Shown: positions 1 through 8,483, numbered from the stretch's first letter. The stretch is 64,000 bases of DNA from Catellatospora tritici (GCF_019083965.1 NZ_JAHRCY010000011.1:124001-188000), one strand, 5' to 3'. Translations and numbers: made by a program. The notes: generated by a model not told the origin, from the letters alone.

Positions 1-2056
1 GCAGCTGCTGGTCGAAGGTGGTGGTCTGTCCGGCCACCACCGGCACCAGCGTGGCGCTCTGCCGCTTGTACGCCGCGCCGCTCCACTGCCAGGCGTGCGA
101 GTCGGTGATGAAGTCCAGCGGCCACGAGTACGGCCCCAGGAAGTCGATCGTGTACCGACCCTGTGCGTCGATGTCCACGCTGCCCCGGCTGACGTCGCCG
201 ACGATGGGCGCGGAGACCGCGACGTGGCCGCTGGTCACCGGGTTGCCGTCGGCTCCGGTGACGACACCGGTGATGGTGCCCTTGCGGTCCAGGTAGATCT
301 TGTGGATGTACTTCGCCTGGCCGGCCGTCACGGTGACGTCCCGGGCCTGGGCCTGGTCGCCGGTGCCGCCGGTGAGGCCGACCCACTGCGCCCCGTAGGG
401 CGAGCCCTGACCGGGCAGCGCGAAGACCTGGTACGTGCCGGCCGTGACGGCGGTCAGCGTGACCACCCCGTCCGGGCCGCTCTCGGCCCCGCAACCCTCG
501 GACAGGTGGAACTTGACCCGGGTCTGGGTGGACAGGCACACGCCCGCCACCGGCGCCCCGGTCGCCGCGTCGACGACCTTCGCCTGGATCGAGGCGTACG
601 GCACCAGGCTGACCTCGATCTCGGCCTGTCCGGGCAGCACGTTCACCGGTCCGACATTCTCGTTCGGCTGGTAGCCCTCGGCGTAGAGGTTCAGCCTCCA
701 GTAGCCGACCGGCAGGTCGGACAGCACGGCGGCGCCGTTGCGCTCCTCCGCCCAGAAAGCACCGGCCTGGACCGAGAATCCCGCGACCGGCGCGCCGGTC
801 ACCGAGTTCTTCGCGGTGACCCGGATGCTCCCGGTGGCCAGCTTCGTGTCGTTCACGACCAGGTTCTGGCCCGCCAGGACGGTGACCGGGTCCGCGTCCT
901 CGGCCGCGACCTTGCCGTACGCGTACTGGCTGACCGTGTGCGCCCAGTCGTAGAAGTACACGGTGTACTCGCCGGCCAGCATCGGGTTGGTCTGCCAGTA
1001 GCCGTCGGTGTCGGAGTCGGCCTGGTACTGGCCGCCGTAGGCGTCGGTGAACTGCGCATAGACGTTCGCGATCCCGTTACCGGCCGAGTCGGTGAACCGG
1101 CCGCTGGCCGTGCCTGTGGGCAGCAGCGTCTCGTTCACAGTGATCACATCGGTGCCGGTGATCGTGAAGATCTGGCCCTGCGACTCCACCCGCTTGCCGG
1201 GCACGTACTGGTTGATCTCGTTGCCTTCCTCGCCGAACGGGATGACCACCCGGTAGGCGCCGGGGAAGGCATCCATCCGGTACCGGCCGTCGGCGTCGGC
1301 GTAGGCGAACGTGACGTTGTAGCCTCCGGACGCGGTGATGAGTTCCACGACCTTGTCGGCCGCCGGGGTTCCGTCGGCGCGCACGAGGCGACCCGTGATC
1401 GCGCCACGGCCCACCTGCGTCTCGTTCACGGTGGTGGTCTGGCCGGCGGTCACCTGGAACGTCTGCGCCAGCGCGGAATCCACCTGGCCGGGAGCGTACT
1501 GCTGCTGCTCGTCGGTCCAGAAAGACACTTGGTAGCCGCCGGCGAAGGCGTCGAGGCTGAACTCGCCGTTCGCGTCGGTGGTGAGGTCGTAGTTGTAGTG
1601 GCTGTAGGTGCGTGGAATCACCGACACGCGCCGGTTCGGCAGCGGATTGCCCGCCGCGTCGGTGAACCGTCCGGCGATCGTGCCGACCGGGAGTAGAACC
1701 TCGTCCACGGTGACAGTCCCACCGGCGGTGACGGTGTACGTGGTCGCGCTGTCGTAGTCGGCGGTCTGGTGGGCGTACTGCTCGGGACGCCCGGCCCCGT
1801 AGAAGCTCACCCGGTAGTCGATGCCTGCGGGCAGGTCGGTGATCTCGTAGCGACCGTCCGAGCCGGTCACGGCCGCCCCCCAGCCCCAGCCTTGGGCGCT
1901 GACGGTGATGCCGGATGCGGGCAGGCCGTTCGCGGTTACCTGACCCTTGATCGTGCCGGTGTCGGGGTCGGCGTGTGCCGGAGTCGTCAAGCCGATGACG
2001 GCGACGGTGACGGCGAGCAACGTCGTGGCGACCCGGCGCAGAGTGTGACTGCGCAT
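1..2056 (-). CDS. Secreted protein of carboxypeptidase-regulatory-like repeats (C-terminus beyond window)
   Basis: About 685 codons are visible; the C-terminus runs off the left edge. The ATG at 2056 is preceded by GAAGGA and opens with MRSHTLRRV, a hydrophobic core and an AHA cleavage site, so this is a Sec/Tat-type exported protein. The mature part consists of serial beta-sandwich units of the form GTI.G..T..G.P...V.V......TG.DGRY.I..LPAG.Y.V.F, typical of CarboxypepD_reg-like (transthyretin-fold) domains. Such units act as structural or adhesive modules at the cell surface; no catalytic residues are seen. It is the third of three tandem paralogues on this strand and shares long stretches with the next one, for example the DRKGTITGVVTGADG segment. 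No sorting signal can be judged because the end is missing. The domain call is strong; the biological role is unknown. Confidence 0.85.
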   Translation of the reverse strand, partial: MRSHTLRRVATTLLAVTVAVIGLTTPAHADPDTGTIKGQVTANGLPASGITVSAQGWGWGAAVTGSDGRYEITDLPAGIDYRVSFYGAGRPEQYAHQTADYDSATTYTVTAGGTVTVDEVLLPVGTIAGRFTDAAGNPLPNRRVSVIPRTYSHYNYDLTTDANGEFSLDAFAGGYQVSFWTDEQQQYAPGQVDSALAQTFQVTAGQTTTVNETQVGRGAITGRLVRADGTPAADKVVELITASGGYNVTFAYADADGRYRMDAFPGAYRVVIPFGEEGNEINQYVPGKRVESQGQIFTITGTDVITVNETLLPTGTASGRFTDSAGNGIANVYAQFTDAYGGQYQADSDTDGYWQTNPMLAGEYTVYFYDWAHTVSQYAYGKVAAEDADPVTVLAGQNLVVNDTKLATGSIRVTAKNSVTGAPVAGFSVQAGAFWAEERNGAAVLSDLPVGYWRLNLYAEGYQPNENVGPVNVLPGQAEIEVSLVPYASIQAKVVDAATGAPVAGVCLSTQTRVKFHLSEGCGAESGPDGVVTLTAVTAGTYQVFALPGQGSPYGAQWVGLTGGTGDQAQARDVTVTAGQAKYIHKIYLDRKGTITGVVTGADGNPVTSGHVAVSAPIVGDVSRGSVDIDAQGRYTIDFLGPYSWPLDFITDSHAWQWSGAAYKRQSATLVPVVAGQTTTFDQQL

Positions 2057-2085
2057 GCGTCCTTCGGTTGTGAGGAGTTGGACAA

Positions 2086-2138
2086 GCACGCACAGAGATC
2101 TGAAAGTGCGACAGACCCCCGTGGTCGCGCACACGATA
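2086..2138 (-). promoter_or_regulatory. Conserved upstream block of repeat-protein gene 1
   Basis: Read on the minus strand, this interval has TATCGTG, then a CGGGGG run, then CTGTGCGTGC shortly before the ribosome site. The same three elements, in the same order, precede the two paralogues (4595-4636 and 7062-7100). TATCGT fits a TAnnnT -10 box, so this is likely a shared promoter and 5' leader or operator. No convincing -35 was found. Confidence 0.45.
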
Positions 2139-2190
2139 TCGGGCCGGGGCCACCTCGCGCGGCCCCGTTTCGATCCGCTGAGATGCGAAC

Positions 2191-2217
2191 GGGGGCGGTG
2201 CGTCGCGCACCGCCCCC
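2191..2217 (-). terminator. Hairpin terminator of repeat-protein gene 2
   Basis: A perfect 12-bp stem (GGGGGCGGTGCG / CGCACCGCCCCC) closes a 3-nt loop, 22 nt beyond the stop codon of the gene ending at 2239. There is no long U-tract, as is common for actinobacterial terminators. Confidence 0.75.
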
Positions 2218-2238
2218 GACATCTCCTGATCAAGCGGG

Positions 2239-4566
2239 TCAGCTGTACGGGTAGACGACGACCTTCTCACCCGAGGTCGGGATGGACACCGGCTTGGCGG
2301 TGTTGAAATCCGTCCCGCCGTACCAGCCGTGGTCGAAACCGGTGCCCTCGTAGTGCAGCCGGACCTGGCCGCCGCCCAGCACCCGGAACGAGACCTGGGC
2401 ACCGTCCTGCGGCACCCACTCGTAGCCGGCCATGTCGCCGTTGCTGCTGGTGTAGGCCGCGTTGTAGCCGCCGGCCGGGGAGCCGGTGACGGTGACCTTC
2501 AGCAGCGTGCCCAACTGCAACTGCTGGTCGAACGTGGTGCTCTGCCCGGCCGTGACCGGGATCAGCGTCGCGTTCTGGCGCCGGTAGGCCGCGCCGCTCC
2601 ACTGCCAGGCGTGCGTGCTGGTCTGGAAGAACAACGGCCACGAGTACGGACCGAGCAGGCTCAGCGTGTACCGGCCGTCGGCGTCGATGTTGGCGCCGCC
2701 CGCACTGCCCTCCCAGGTCACCGGGGTGACGATGGAGACCCTGCCGCTCGTCACCGGGGTGCCGTCGGCGCCGGTGACGACACCGGTGATGGTGCCCTTG
2801 CGGTCAAGGTAGATCTTGTGGATGTCCTTGGCCTGGCCGGCCGTCACGGTGACGTCCCGGGCCTGGGCCTGGTCGCCGGTGCCGCCGTTGAGGCCGACCC
2901 ACTGCGCCCCGTAGACCGAGTTGCGATCCGGCAGCGCGAAGATCTGGTACGTGCCCGCCGCGACCGAGTCGAGCACGACCTCGCCGTCGGCGCCGCTCGC
3001 GGCCGGGCAGCTCCTGATCAGCCGGAACTGGGTGCGCGTCTGGGTGAACAGGCATACGCCCGCCACCGGCTCGCCCGTTGCCGCGTCCACCACCTTCGCC
3101 CGGATCGACGCGTTCGGCACCAGCGTGACCTCGAGCGTGGCCTGCTGCCCGGCGACGACGGTCACCGGACCGGCCTTGTCGATCATCTGGTAGCCCTGGG
3201 CGTACACGCGCGGGTACCAGGTGCCGACCGGCAGGTCGGGCAGGACCGCGGCGCCGTTGGCCTCATCGGCGAAAGCACCGCCGACCTGCACCGTGAAGCC
3301 GCTGACCGGGGCGCCGGTGATGGCGTCCCGGGCGGTCACCCGCAGGCCGGACGTGGCCAGCTTCGTGTCGTCGACGACCAGGTTCTGGTCGGCCACCACG
3401 GTGAAGCGGGTCGCGTCCGCGATGTCGATCTTGCTGTACGCGTACTGATCGACGGTCGCGTGGTCGTAGAAATGCACGGTGAACTGACCCGGCAGCAGCG
3501 TGCTGATCTGCCACGTCCCGTCGTCACGAGTGGTGGCCTGGTAGTAGCGGCCGTACTCGTCGTTGAACGACACGTCGACGTTCGGGACGCCGTTGCCCGC
3601 GGCGTCGGTGAAGCGGCCGCTGGCCGAGCCCGTGGCCAGCATCGTCTCGTTCACCGTGGTCACGGAGTCCGCGGCCACCGTGAACACCTGTGCCTCGGAT
3701 TCCAGCCGCTTGCCGGGCACGTACTGGTTGATCTCGGTGGCTTCCCCGGTGATCTCGATGGCGATCTTGTAGCTGCCGGGCATGACGTCGATCCGGTACT
3801 GCCCGTCGGCGTCGGTGTAACCGAAGGCACCCGGCCCCCCGCTCGTGGACATCAGGTTCACGGCCGCGTCGGGGTACGGCGTGCCGTCCGCGCGGACGAC
3901 GCGGCCCGCGACGGCGCTCTGGAGCATCGCCGTGGCGTCGACGGTGACCGTCTGACCGGACCCCACCGGGTAGATCTGCGCCTGCGCCCAGCTCAGCGTC
4001 GCCGGGGCCCACTGCCGCTGGGTGCCGAGCTCGAAGGCGACCTTGAAGTTGCCGGTGGGCACGACGACGGAGTAATAGCCGTCGGCGTCCGTGGTGCCGA
4101 CGTATGACCAGGCCTCAGGGTCAGACCACGCCGCGACCATGATGCCGGCCAGACCGTTGCCCGCAGGGTCGGTGAACCGGCCCGCGACGATGCCCGTGTC
4201 GATGAGTGTGTCGTTCACCGTGGTGGTGCCGCCGGCGGTCACGGTGAACTGCGTCGCGTTGTCGGTGGTCGCACTGTGGTAGGCGTACTGGGTCGGCCCT
4301 CCCGGTGGGGTCAGGAAGACCGTGTAGTAGTCGCCCGCGGGTAGGCCGGTGATCTCGTAGCGACCGTCCGAGCCGGTCAGGGCCGAGCCGAAGCCGGGGC
4401 CGACGACCTGCACTTCCGCATTGACGACCGGTTGGCCGTCGTCGGTGATCTGGCCGGAGATGGTGCCGGTGCCGGGTTCGGCGTGCGCGGGCGTGACCAG
4501 TCCCATGGCGGCGACGGTCACGGCGAGCAGCGTCATCCCGAACCGGCGCAGGTTGATTCTGCGCAT
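2239..4566 (-). CDS. Secreted protein of carboxypeptidase-regulatory-like repeats
   Basis: This is a 775-aa protein starting at ATG 4566, with GAAGGA 5 nt upstream. A longer in-frame start at 4632 exists, but it would bury the signal peptide inside the protein. Residues 1-30 (MRRINLRRFG...TPAHA) form a signal peptide with an AHA site. The remainder is a chain of CarboxypepD_reg-like beta domains, recognisable by repeats of TGSDGRYEITGLPAGDY and AAGNG(L/V). A short more variable C-terminus ends ...EKVVVYPYS without an LPxTG motif or membrane anchor, so the product is probably released or held non-covalently. It lies between two paralogues and has its own upstream block and terminator, so it may be transcribed separately. 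A surface or matrix structural role is inference. Confidence 0.85.
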   Translation of the reverse strand: MRRINLRRFGMTLLAVTVAAMGLVTPAHAEPGTGTISGQITDDGQPVVNAEVQVVGPGFGSALTGSDGRYEITGLPAGDYYTVFLTPPGGPTQYAYHSATTDNATQFTVTAGGTTTVNDTLIDTGIVAGRFTDPAGNGLAGIMVAAWSDPEAWSYVGTTDADGYYSVVVPTGNFKVAFELGTQRQWAPATLSWAQAQIYPVGSGQTVTVDATAMLQSAVAGRVVRADGTPYPDAAVNLMSTSGGPGAFGYTDADGQYRIDVMPGSYKIAIEITGEATEINQYVPGKRLESEAQVFTVAADSVTTVNETMLATGSASGRFTDAAGNGVPNVDVSFNDEYGRYYQATTRDDGTWQISTLLPGQFTVHFYDHATVDQYAYSKIDIADATRFTVVADQNLVVDDTKLATSGLRVTARDAITGAPVSGFTVQVGGAFADEANGAAVLPDLPVGTWYPRVYAQGYQMIDKAGPVTVVAGQQATLEVTLVPNASIRAKVVDAATGEPVAGVCLFTQTRTQFRLIRSCPAASGADGEVVLDSVAAGTYQIFALPDRNSVYGAQWVGLNGGTGDQAQARDVTVTAGQAKDIHKIYLDRKGTITGVVTGADGTPVTSGRVSIVTPVTWEGSAGGANIDADGRYTLSLLGPYSWPLFFQTSTHAWQWSGAAYRRQNATLIPVTAGQSTTFDQQLQLGTLLKVTVTGSPAGGYNAAYTSSNGDMAGYEWVPQDGAQVSFRVLGGGQVRLHYEGTGFDHGWYGGTDFNTAKPVSIPTSGEKVVVYPYS

Positions 4567-4594
4567 GCGTCCTTCAGGGGTGAGGAGATGGGGA

Positions 4595-4636
4595 GCACGC
4601 ACAGGGGTGTTCCGCCCCCGTGGTGCCGTCACGATA
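4595..4636 (-). promoter_or_regulatory. Conserved upstream block of repeat-protein gene 2
   Basis: The minus strand carries TATCGTG, CACGGGGG and CTGTGCGTGC in the same order as in the two paralogues. Identity here is higher than in surrounding non-coding sequence, which suggests co-regulation. TATCGT is a plausible -10 element. Confidence 0.45.
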
Positions 4637-4673
4637 GCGGCGCGGTACGACTGCGCGCTGTCCTATAACGCGA

Positions 4674-4704
4674 CTCGGGGGACGGCACAGTGCCGTCCCC
4701 CGAG
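4674..4704 (-). terminator. Hairpin terminator of repeat-protein gene 3
   Basis: A perfect 14-bp stem (CTCGGGGGACGGCA with its complement) closes a CAG loop and begins 15 nt beyond the stop codon of the gene ending at 4720. It separates gene 3 from the promoter block of gene 2. Confidence 0.8.
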
Positions 4705-4719
4705 TGAATCCACCAGACT

Positions 4720-7026
4720 TCAGTCGAGCACGTACACCTTGGACGCGGTGTTCGGAACAGACAGGACGGTGGCGTGGTCCCGGTCGGCGCCGCCGTACCA
4801 GTGCCAGCCGGTGCTGTCGTCCCAGCGGACCTTCACCTTCTGCGGGCCGAGCACCCGGAAGGTGGCGCCCTCGGCGTCGCTGACCCAGGCCCAGCCGCCC
4901 CCGGCGACGTCACCGGTGACCGCGTTCTCCATCACGATGAAACCGCTGTACAGCACACCGGGGATCTGCACCGTGACCTCGGTGCCGGGGGCCATCCGGT
5001 AGCCGTACCGGGTGGTCTTGCCGGATTGCACCTTGACCGTCGTCGCGTCCAGGCGGTTGCCCACCCGTCCGCTCCACTGCGGCGCGTGGTCCTGTGCCTT
5101 GAACAGCAGCGGCCACTGGTACGGCCCCAGCCAGTCGATCCGGTACGTGCCGTCCTCGGCGATCGCCTCGCCGCCGTAGCCGCCGCCGACGTTGAAGCCC
5201 TCGTCGACCACGCGTACCGAGCCGTACTCGAGGGGCTGTCCGGTGGTGCTGGTGACCTTGCCGGTGATGGTGCCCGCCCGGTCCAGCCGGATCGGTGCCA
5301 CGGTCTTCGTCTGGCCCGCCACCAGGGTGAAGGTCTTCGCCTCCTGCGGCAGGCCGGTGCCGCCGTTTGGGCCGACCCACTGCGCGCCCAGCCCGTTGTG
5401 CTCGATCGGCAGGGCGAACAGCTGGTACTTGCCCGCGCTGAGCCGCAGCTCGATCTGGCCCGAGGCGTCGGTGCGCTCGCAGCCGTCGCCGAGCGCCACC
5501 TGCTTGGGCCTGACCGGGAAGACGCAGACGTCGGCCACCGGGCGCCCGGTCCGGCGGTCGAGCACCTTCGTCCGCAGCTTCGCGTACGGGTACAGCACCA
5601 CCTCCACCGTGCTGTTCTGCCCGGCGGTGACCGTCGCGGTGAAATCACCGCCGGTGTAGCCCTCCACGTAGACCCAACCGGGGTAGGCACCGATACGTAC
5701 GTCTTCCACCACCGCCGAGCCGGTGGTGGTGGAGAACGACCGACCGGCCACGTCACCGCTGAACTCGGTCAGCGGCGAGCCGGTGAGTCCGTCGCGGACG
5801 CTGATCGTGAGGCTGCCGGTCGGCAGCCGCACGTCGTCGGCGGTCGCCGTCACGCCGTTGGTCACGGCGATCCGGTCCGCCTCGGCGAAGGTGGTCTTGC
5901 CGCGGTAGAACTGCTGGTTGCCGGAAGGCTCCTGGAACTGCAGCACGAAGCTGCCCGCGGGCACCTCCGGGAGGCTGTAGGAGCCGTCCGACCCGGTGCT
6001 GCCCCAGATGGGCAGCTGGTCGCCGCTGGAGGCGAAGACGCTGAGCGAGACGTCGGCGACGCCCTGCCCGTTCGCGTCGGTGTAGCGGCCCGCGATCGAG
6101 CCGGTGCCCAGCAGCTGCTGGTCGATGGTGGTGACCGCGCCCGCGGCCACCGAGAAGGTGCCCGCGTCCTGCTCGGTCCACACGTTCGGGTACCACTGCT
6201 CCAGCCCGGAGGGGCGGCGCAGCCGCAGTCGCCAGTCGCCCGCGAAGACGAGGTCGGCCCGATACTCGCCGTTCTCGTCCGTGGTGACCGGCCAGGCTCC
6301 CGAGGCGCCATCGGTGGCGACGACGTCCACGGTGATTCCGGCGGCCGGGGTGCCGTCGGCGGCGGTGATTCGACCCGCGACACTGCCGGTGGGCAGCAGC
6401 GTGTCGTTCACCGTGACCGTCTGACCGGCGGCCACCTCGATCAGGGCCGAGCCCGCCTCGGTGCGCGAGCCATAAGCCCACTGGTCGCCGCCGCGTTCCA
6501 CCATGAAGTGGACCCGGTAGGTGCCGGGGAAGACACCCAGGGTGAAGTTGCCGTCGGAGGCCCAGGCCCACGAGTTGAGCCCGTCGTCGGAGCGGGCCTC
6601 GACCGACACGGCCACGCCGTTGCCGTCGCCGTCGGCCAACCGGCCGCTGATGGTGCCGTACGGCAGCAGCGAATCGTCGACGGTGGTGGTGGCACCCGCC
6701 GTCACCGGGATCAGGGCCGCCTGGCCCCAGTCGGTGGCACCGTACGCCAGTTGGGTCGGGTGACCCGAGGCGGAGAACTCGACCTGATAGTCCCCGGGGG
6801 GCAGGTCGGTGATGCTGTAGGCGCCGGTGGCGTCGGTCTGCGCCGAGTTCGAGCCCGCCCCGATGGCGTAGACCAGCGCGTTCACGACCGGTACGCCCTG
6901 GTAGGTGAGGTGTCCTGCGATGGTGCCGGTGTCGGGTTCGGCGTGCGCGGCGGTGCTCACGGCGGCAGTGGCCATGATCACAGAGAGCGTCGCGAACCCG
7001 AGTCGGCGCAGGTTGGATCTGCGCAT
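4720..7026 (-). CDS. Secreted protein of carboxypeptidase-regulatory-like repeats
   Basis: This is a 768-aa protein starting at ATG 7026; GAGGGA just upstream selects this start over the longer frame at 7065. The signal peptide is MRRSNLRRLG...AAHA. About seven regulatory-like beta units follow, with motifs such as DATGAYSITDLPPGDYQVEF and ADGDGNGVAVSVEARSDDG. A late region contains a possible disulphide pair (DVCVF...GDGCERT), which is also present in its paralogues. It ends ...NTASKVYVLD with no anchor. It is the most diverged of the three tandem copies and would be the first transcribed if any read-through occurs. An extracellular structural or adhesive function is inferred; no enzyme motif is present. 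Confidence 0.85.
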   Translation of the reverse strand: MRRSNLRRLGFATLSVIMATAAVSTAAHAEPDTGTIAGHLTYQGVPVVNALVYAIGAGSNSAQTDATGAYSITDLPPGDYQVEFSASGHPTQLAYGATDWGQAALIPVTAGATTTVDDSLLPYGTISGRLADGDGNGVAVSVEARSDDGLNSWAWASDGNFTLGVFPGTYRVHFMVERGGDQWAYGSRTEAGSALIEVAAGQTVTVNDTLLPTGSVAGRITAADGTPAAGITVDVVATDGASGAWPVTTDENGEYRADLVFAGDWRLRLRRPSGLEQWYPNVWTEQDAGTFSVAAGAVTTIDQQLLGTGSIAGRYTDANGQGVADVSLSVFASSGDQLPIWGSTGSDGSYSLPEVPAGSFVLQFQEPSGNQQFYRGKTTFAEADRIAVTNGVTATADDVRLPTGSLTISVRDGLTGSPLTEFSGDVAGRSFSTTTGSAVVEDVRIGAYPGWVYVEGYTGGDFTATVTAGQNSTVEVVLYPYAKLRTKVLDRRTGRPVADVCVFPVRPKQVALGDGCERTDASGQIELRLSAGKYQLFALPIEHNGLGAQWVGPNGGTGLPQEAKTFTLVAGQTKTVAPIRLDRAGTITGKVTSTTGQPLEYGSVRVVDEGFNVGGGYGGEAIAEDGTYRIDWLGPYQWPLLFKAQDHAPQWSGRVGNRLDATTVKVQSGKTTRYGYRMAPGTEVTVQIPGVLYSGFIVMENAVTGDVAGGGWAWVSDAEGATFRVLGPQKVKVRWDDSTGWHWYGGADRDHATVLSVPNTASKVYVLD

Positions 7027-7061
7027 GCGTCCCTCGGATCGTGAGAGGAAGGGATGGGTTT

Positions 7062-7100
7062 GCACACACAGGGAAAGATCCCCCGATGCGCGACACGATA
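7062..7100 (-). promoter_or_regulatory. Conserved upstream block of repeat-protein gene 3
   Basis: The minus strand has CTATCGTG, TCGGGGG and CTGTGTGTGC, the third copy of the block found at 2086-2138 and 4595-4636. The spacing between elements is shorter than in copy 1. Confidence 0.45.
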
Positions 7101-7179
7101 GTCGCTTTGCTCAACCCGGTGGGGGCACGGTATCCTCGTGCGTCGGTGGTCAAACAGGGAGACCTGTGGGTCCACCACT

Positions 7180-7270
7180 GGAGGCTTCGCCTAGTTCGGT
7201 CTATGGCGCCGCACTGCTAATGCGGTTGGGGTCTTAAAGCCCCTCCCGGGTTCGAATCCCGGAGCCTCCG
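7180..7270 (+). tRNA. tRNA-Ser (anticodon GCT)
   Basis: A 91-nt class II tRNA. The acceptor stem is GGAGGCT/AGCCTCC with discriminator G, and the anticodon loop CTGCTAA places GCT at 7216-7218. A long variable arm follows, and the T-arm is GGGTTCGAATCCC. CCA is not encoded. It reads AGC/AGU serine codons. Confidence 0.95.
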
Positions 7271-7326
7271 CGCGGGACCACGTTCGCGGTCGGAAAACCG
7301 GCCGTGTATGCTGATCCAGCAAGCAA

Positions 7327-7402
7327 GCGCCCGTAGCTCAATGGATAGAGCATCTGACTACGGATCAGAAGGTTAGGGGTTCGAGTCCCTTCGGGCGCAC
7401 CA
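7327..7402 (+). tRNA. tRNA-Arg (anticodon ACG), CCA encoded
   Basis: The acceptor stem is GCGCCCG/CGGGCGC with discriminator A and a genome-encoded CCA at 7400-7402. The anticodon loop CTACGGA gives ACG (wobble inosine expected), and the T-arm is GGGGTTCGAGTCCC. A strong hairpin terminator follows directly. Confidence 0.95.
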
Positions 7403-7409
7403 GCAGGCC

Positions 7410-7441
7410 AAGGCCGGTTTCCAGTTCTGGAAACCGGCCTT
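7410..7441 (+). terminator. Terminator of the tRNA-Ser/tRNA-Arg pair
   Basis: A perfect 15-bp stem (AAGGCCGGTTTCCAG and its complement) closes a TT loop and is followed by TGATCGTTT. It begins 8 nt after the tRNA-Arg CCA. Confidence 0.85.
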
Positions 7442-7465
7442 GATCGTTTGTACGGATCGTGCCCG

Positions 7466-7684
7466 TCAGACCTCGAGCGCCCAGCGCACGAACCGCCGCC
7501 GCGACGTGAACCCGGCTTTCTCGTAGACCCTGAACGCCCCGAAGGGGTTCGCCGAGTCCACTTTCACGCCGGCGCGGTCGTAGCCCTGGTCGGCGAGGGC
7601 CCGCAGCGCGTGCCCGATCAATGGCCTGCTCGGCGGGCACACAAAAGCGCCCGTCCGCGCGAGCGCGGCACGGGTGCTTGGCAA
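7466..7684 (-). pseudogene. C-terminal remnant of a GNAT N-acetyltransferase
   Basis: The reading frame ends ...GYDRAGVKVDSANPFGAFRVYEKAGFTSRRRF, the classic last strand-helix-strand of a GNAT fold (N-x-x-A-x-x-x-Y-x-x-x-G-F). Only about 50 residues look like GNAT. The acetyl-CoA-binding motif A (Q/RxxGxG/A) and everything before it are absent, and the sequence upstream has no matching frame before the GntR gene at 7692. It is therefore a 5'-deleted fragment, most likely left by a rearrangement next to the tRNA genes. A short intact acetyltransferase is very unlikely. Confidence 0.7.
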
Positions 7685-7691
7685 CCGCAGG

Positions 7692-7919
7692 TCAGTCGTC
7701 CTTGCGGTTGGGATCCTTGACGAAGACTCCGTCTCCCTGGCGACCCTCGATCAGGTTCTCCGCCTTGAGCACCAGCATGGCGCCGCGCACGGAGCCGTAG
7801 CTGATCTGGTACTCCTCGCGCAGCTGGCTGATGGACGGCAGCTTGTCTCCGGGCTTCAGCTCTCCCGAGCGAATCCTCTCGCGGATGGCGTTCGCCAGCC
7901 GTTCGTACTTGGCGGTCAT
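7692..7919 (-). CDS. Minimal GntR-family transcriptional regulator (HTH only)
   Basis: A 75-aa protein read from ATG 7919, which has GGGAG about 9 nt upstream; an ATG at 7934 would add MGDDR. Nearly all of it is a GntR winged helix-turn-helix: IRERIRSGELKPGDKLPSISQLREEY, then SYGSVRGAMLVLKAENLIEGRQGDGVFV. No effector-binding domain (FadR, UTRA or similar) follows, so it is a stand-alone DNA binder. Such minimal GntR proteins are common in Micromonosporaceae and Streptomyces, including on integrative elements. With a truncated GNAT and tRNA genes beside it, this one may be a leftover of an accessory element. Its target is unknown; the inverted repeats upstream (8028-8068, 8156-8174) are candidates for its operator or for terminators. 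Confidence 0.8.
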   Translation of the reverse strand: MTAKYERLANAIRERIRSGELKPGDKLPSISQLREEYQISYGSVRGAMLVLKAENLIEGRQGDGVFVKDPNRKDD

Positions 7920-8027
7920 ACGGTCATCTCCCATGGCTCGCCCCAGTAGTAGATCACCGTCACTTGTCCGGAATCAACTTCTTCCTCAGGTCTAGACATA
8001 GTCGACTAGGCCGTTTATGGTGATGAT

Positions 8028-8068
8028 GGTCTCAGGCCCATGGCTCGCACCCCATGGTCCCTGAGACC
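8028..8068. repeat. Inverted repeat GGTCTCAGG...CCTGAGACC
   Basis: Two perfect 9-bp arms are separated by 23 nt that themselves contain two copies of CCATGG. It sits about 100 bp upstream of the GntR start, so it may be a regulator operator or a weak terminator. Function not determined. Confidence 0.45.
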
Positions 8069-8155
8069 GAGGGTGTGCCGACTGCAGCCAGTGAGGCGCA
8101 GGTGGTACGCCGGGCGCGGCGGGCGCACCTGTGTGCCGCTGACCCGCCGCGCCCT

Positions 8156-8174
8156 CCAGGGGATATGCCCCTGG
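8156..8174. repeat. Short hairpin CCAGGGG-atatg-CCCCTGG
   Basis: A perfect 7-bp stem with a 5-nt loop in the gene-free region. It could be a small terminator or a protein-binding palindrome. Confidence 0.35.
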
Positions 8175-8483
8175 CCGTTCAGCTGATCACGGCCTTGCCG
8201 TTACAAAACCGTTACCTTGCGGTGAATCTCGACCGTCTGTGATGAGCCTCATTCGCGACTCGGACATCTTCGGGCCAACGCCTCGACATCGGTGACTCTG
8301 CGTGAGATTTCTTGATCTCGCACGCCACCGCGTGTTACCGACGGGTAGCTAGCCCCTTGTGGTCCGCGTCATAAGCCGGAAACATCGTGCCCACCCCCGG
8401 GCGCGGTGTCCCCTGCGCGCCGGTGCAGACGAACCCCGCTGGCGACGCGCCGCGGGGCAAACCCCCAACGCGAGGAGGTCCCC

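Larger units (their letters stand above)
7935..8483. other. 549-bp gene-free region with two inverted repeats
   Basis: No credible gene is seen; a 62-codon frame at 8054-8242 lacks a ribosome site and resembles nothing. The region contains a 9-bp inverted repeat GGTCTCAGG/CCTGAGACC and a short hairpin, listed separately. It must hold the promoters of the small GntR gene (minus) and the DUF6230 gene (plus); no clear -35/-10 pair stands out. Confidence 0.5.

Noticed and set aside
7365..7640. A minus-strand reading frame of 91 codons running through tRNA-Arg and the GNAT remnant
   Set aside because: It overlaps a clear tRNA gene and ends in a stretch that appears in many wrongly predicted proteins next to tRNA genes; no ribosome site.
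8054..8242. A 62-codon frame in the gene-free region before DUF6230
   Set aside because: No ribosome site, no recognisable motifs, and codon use unlike neighbours.
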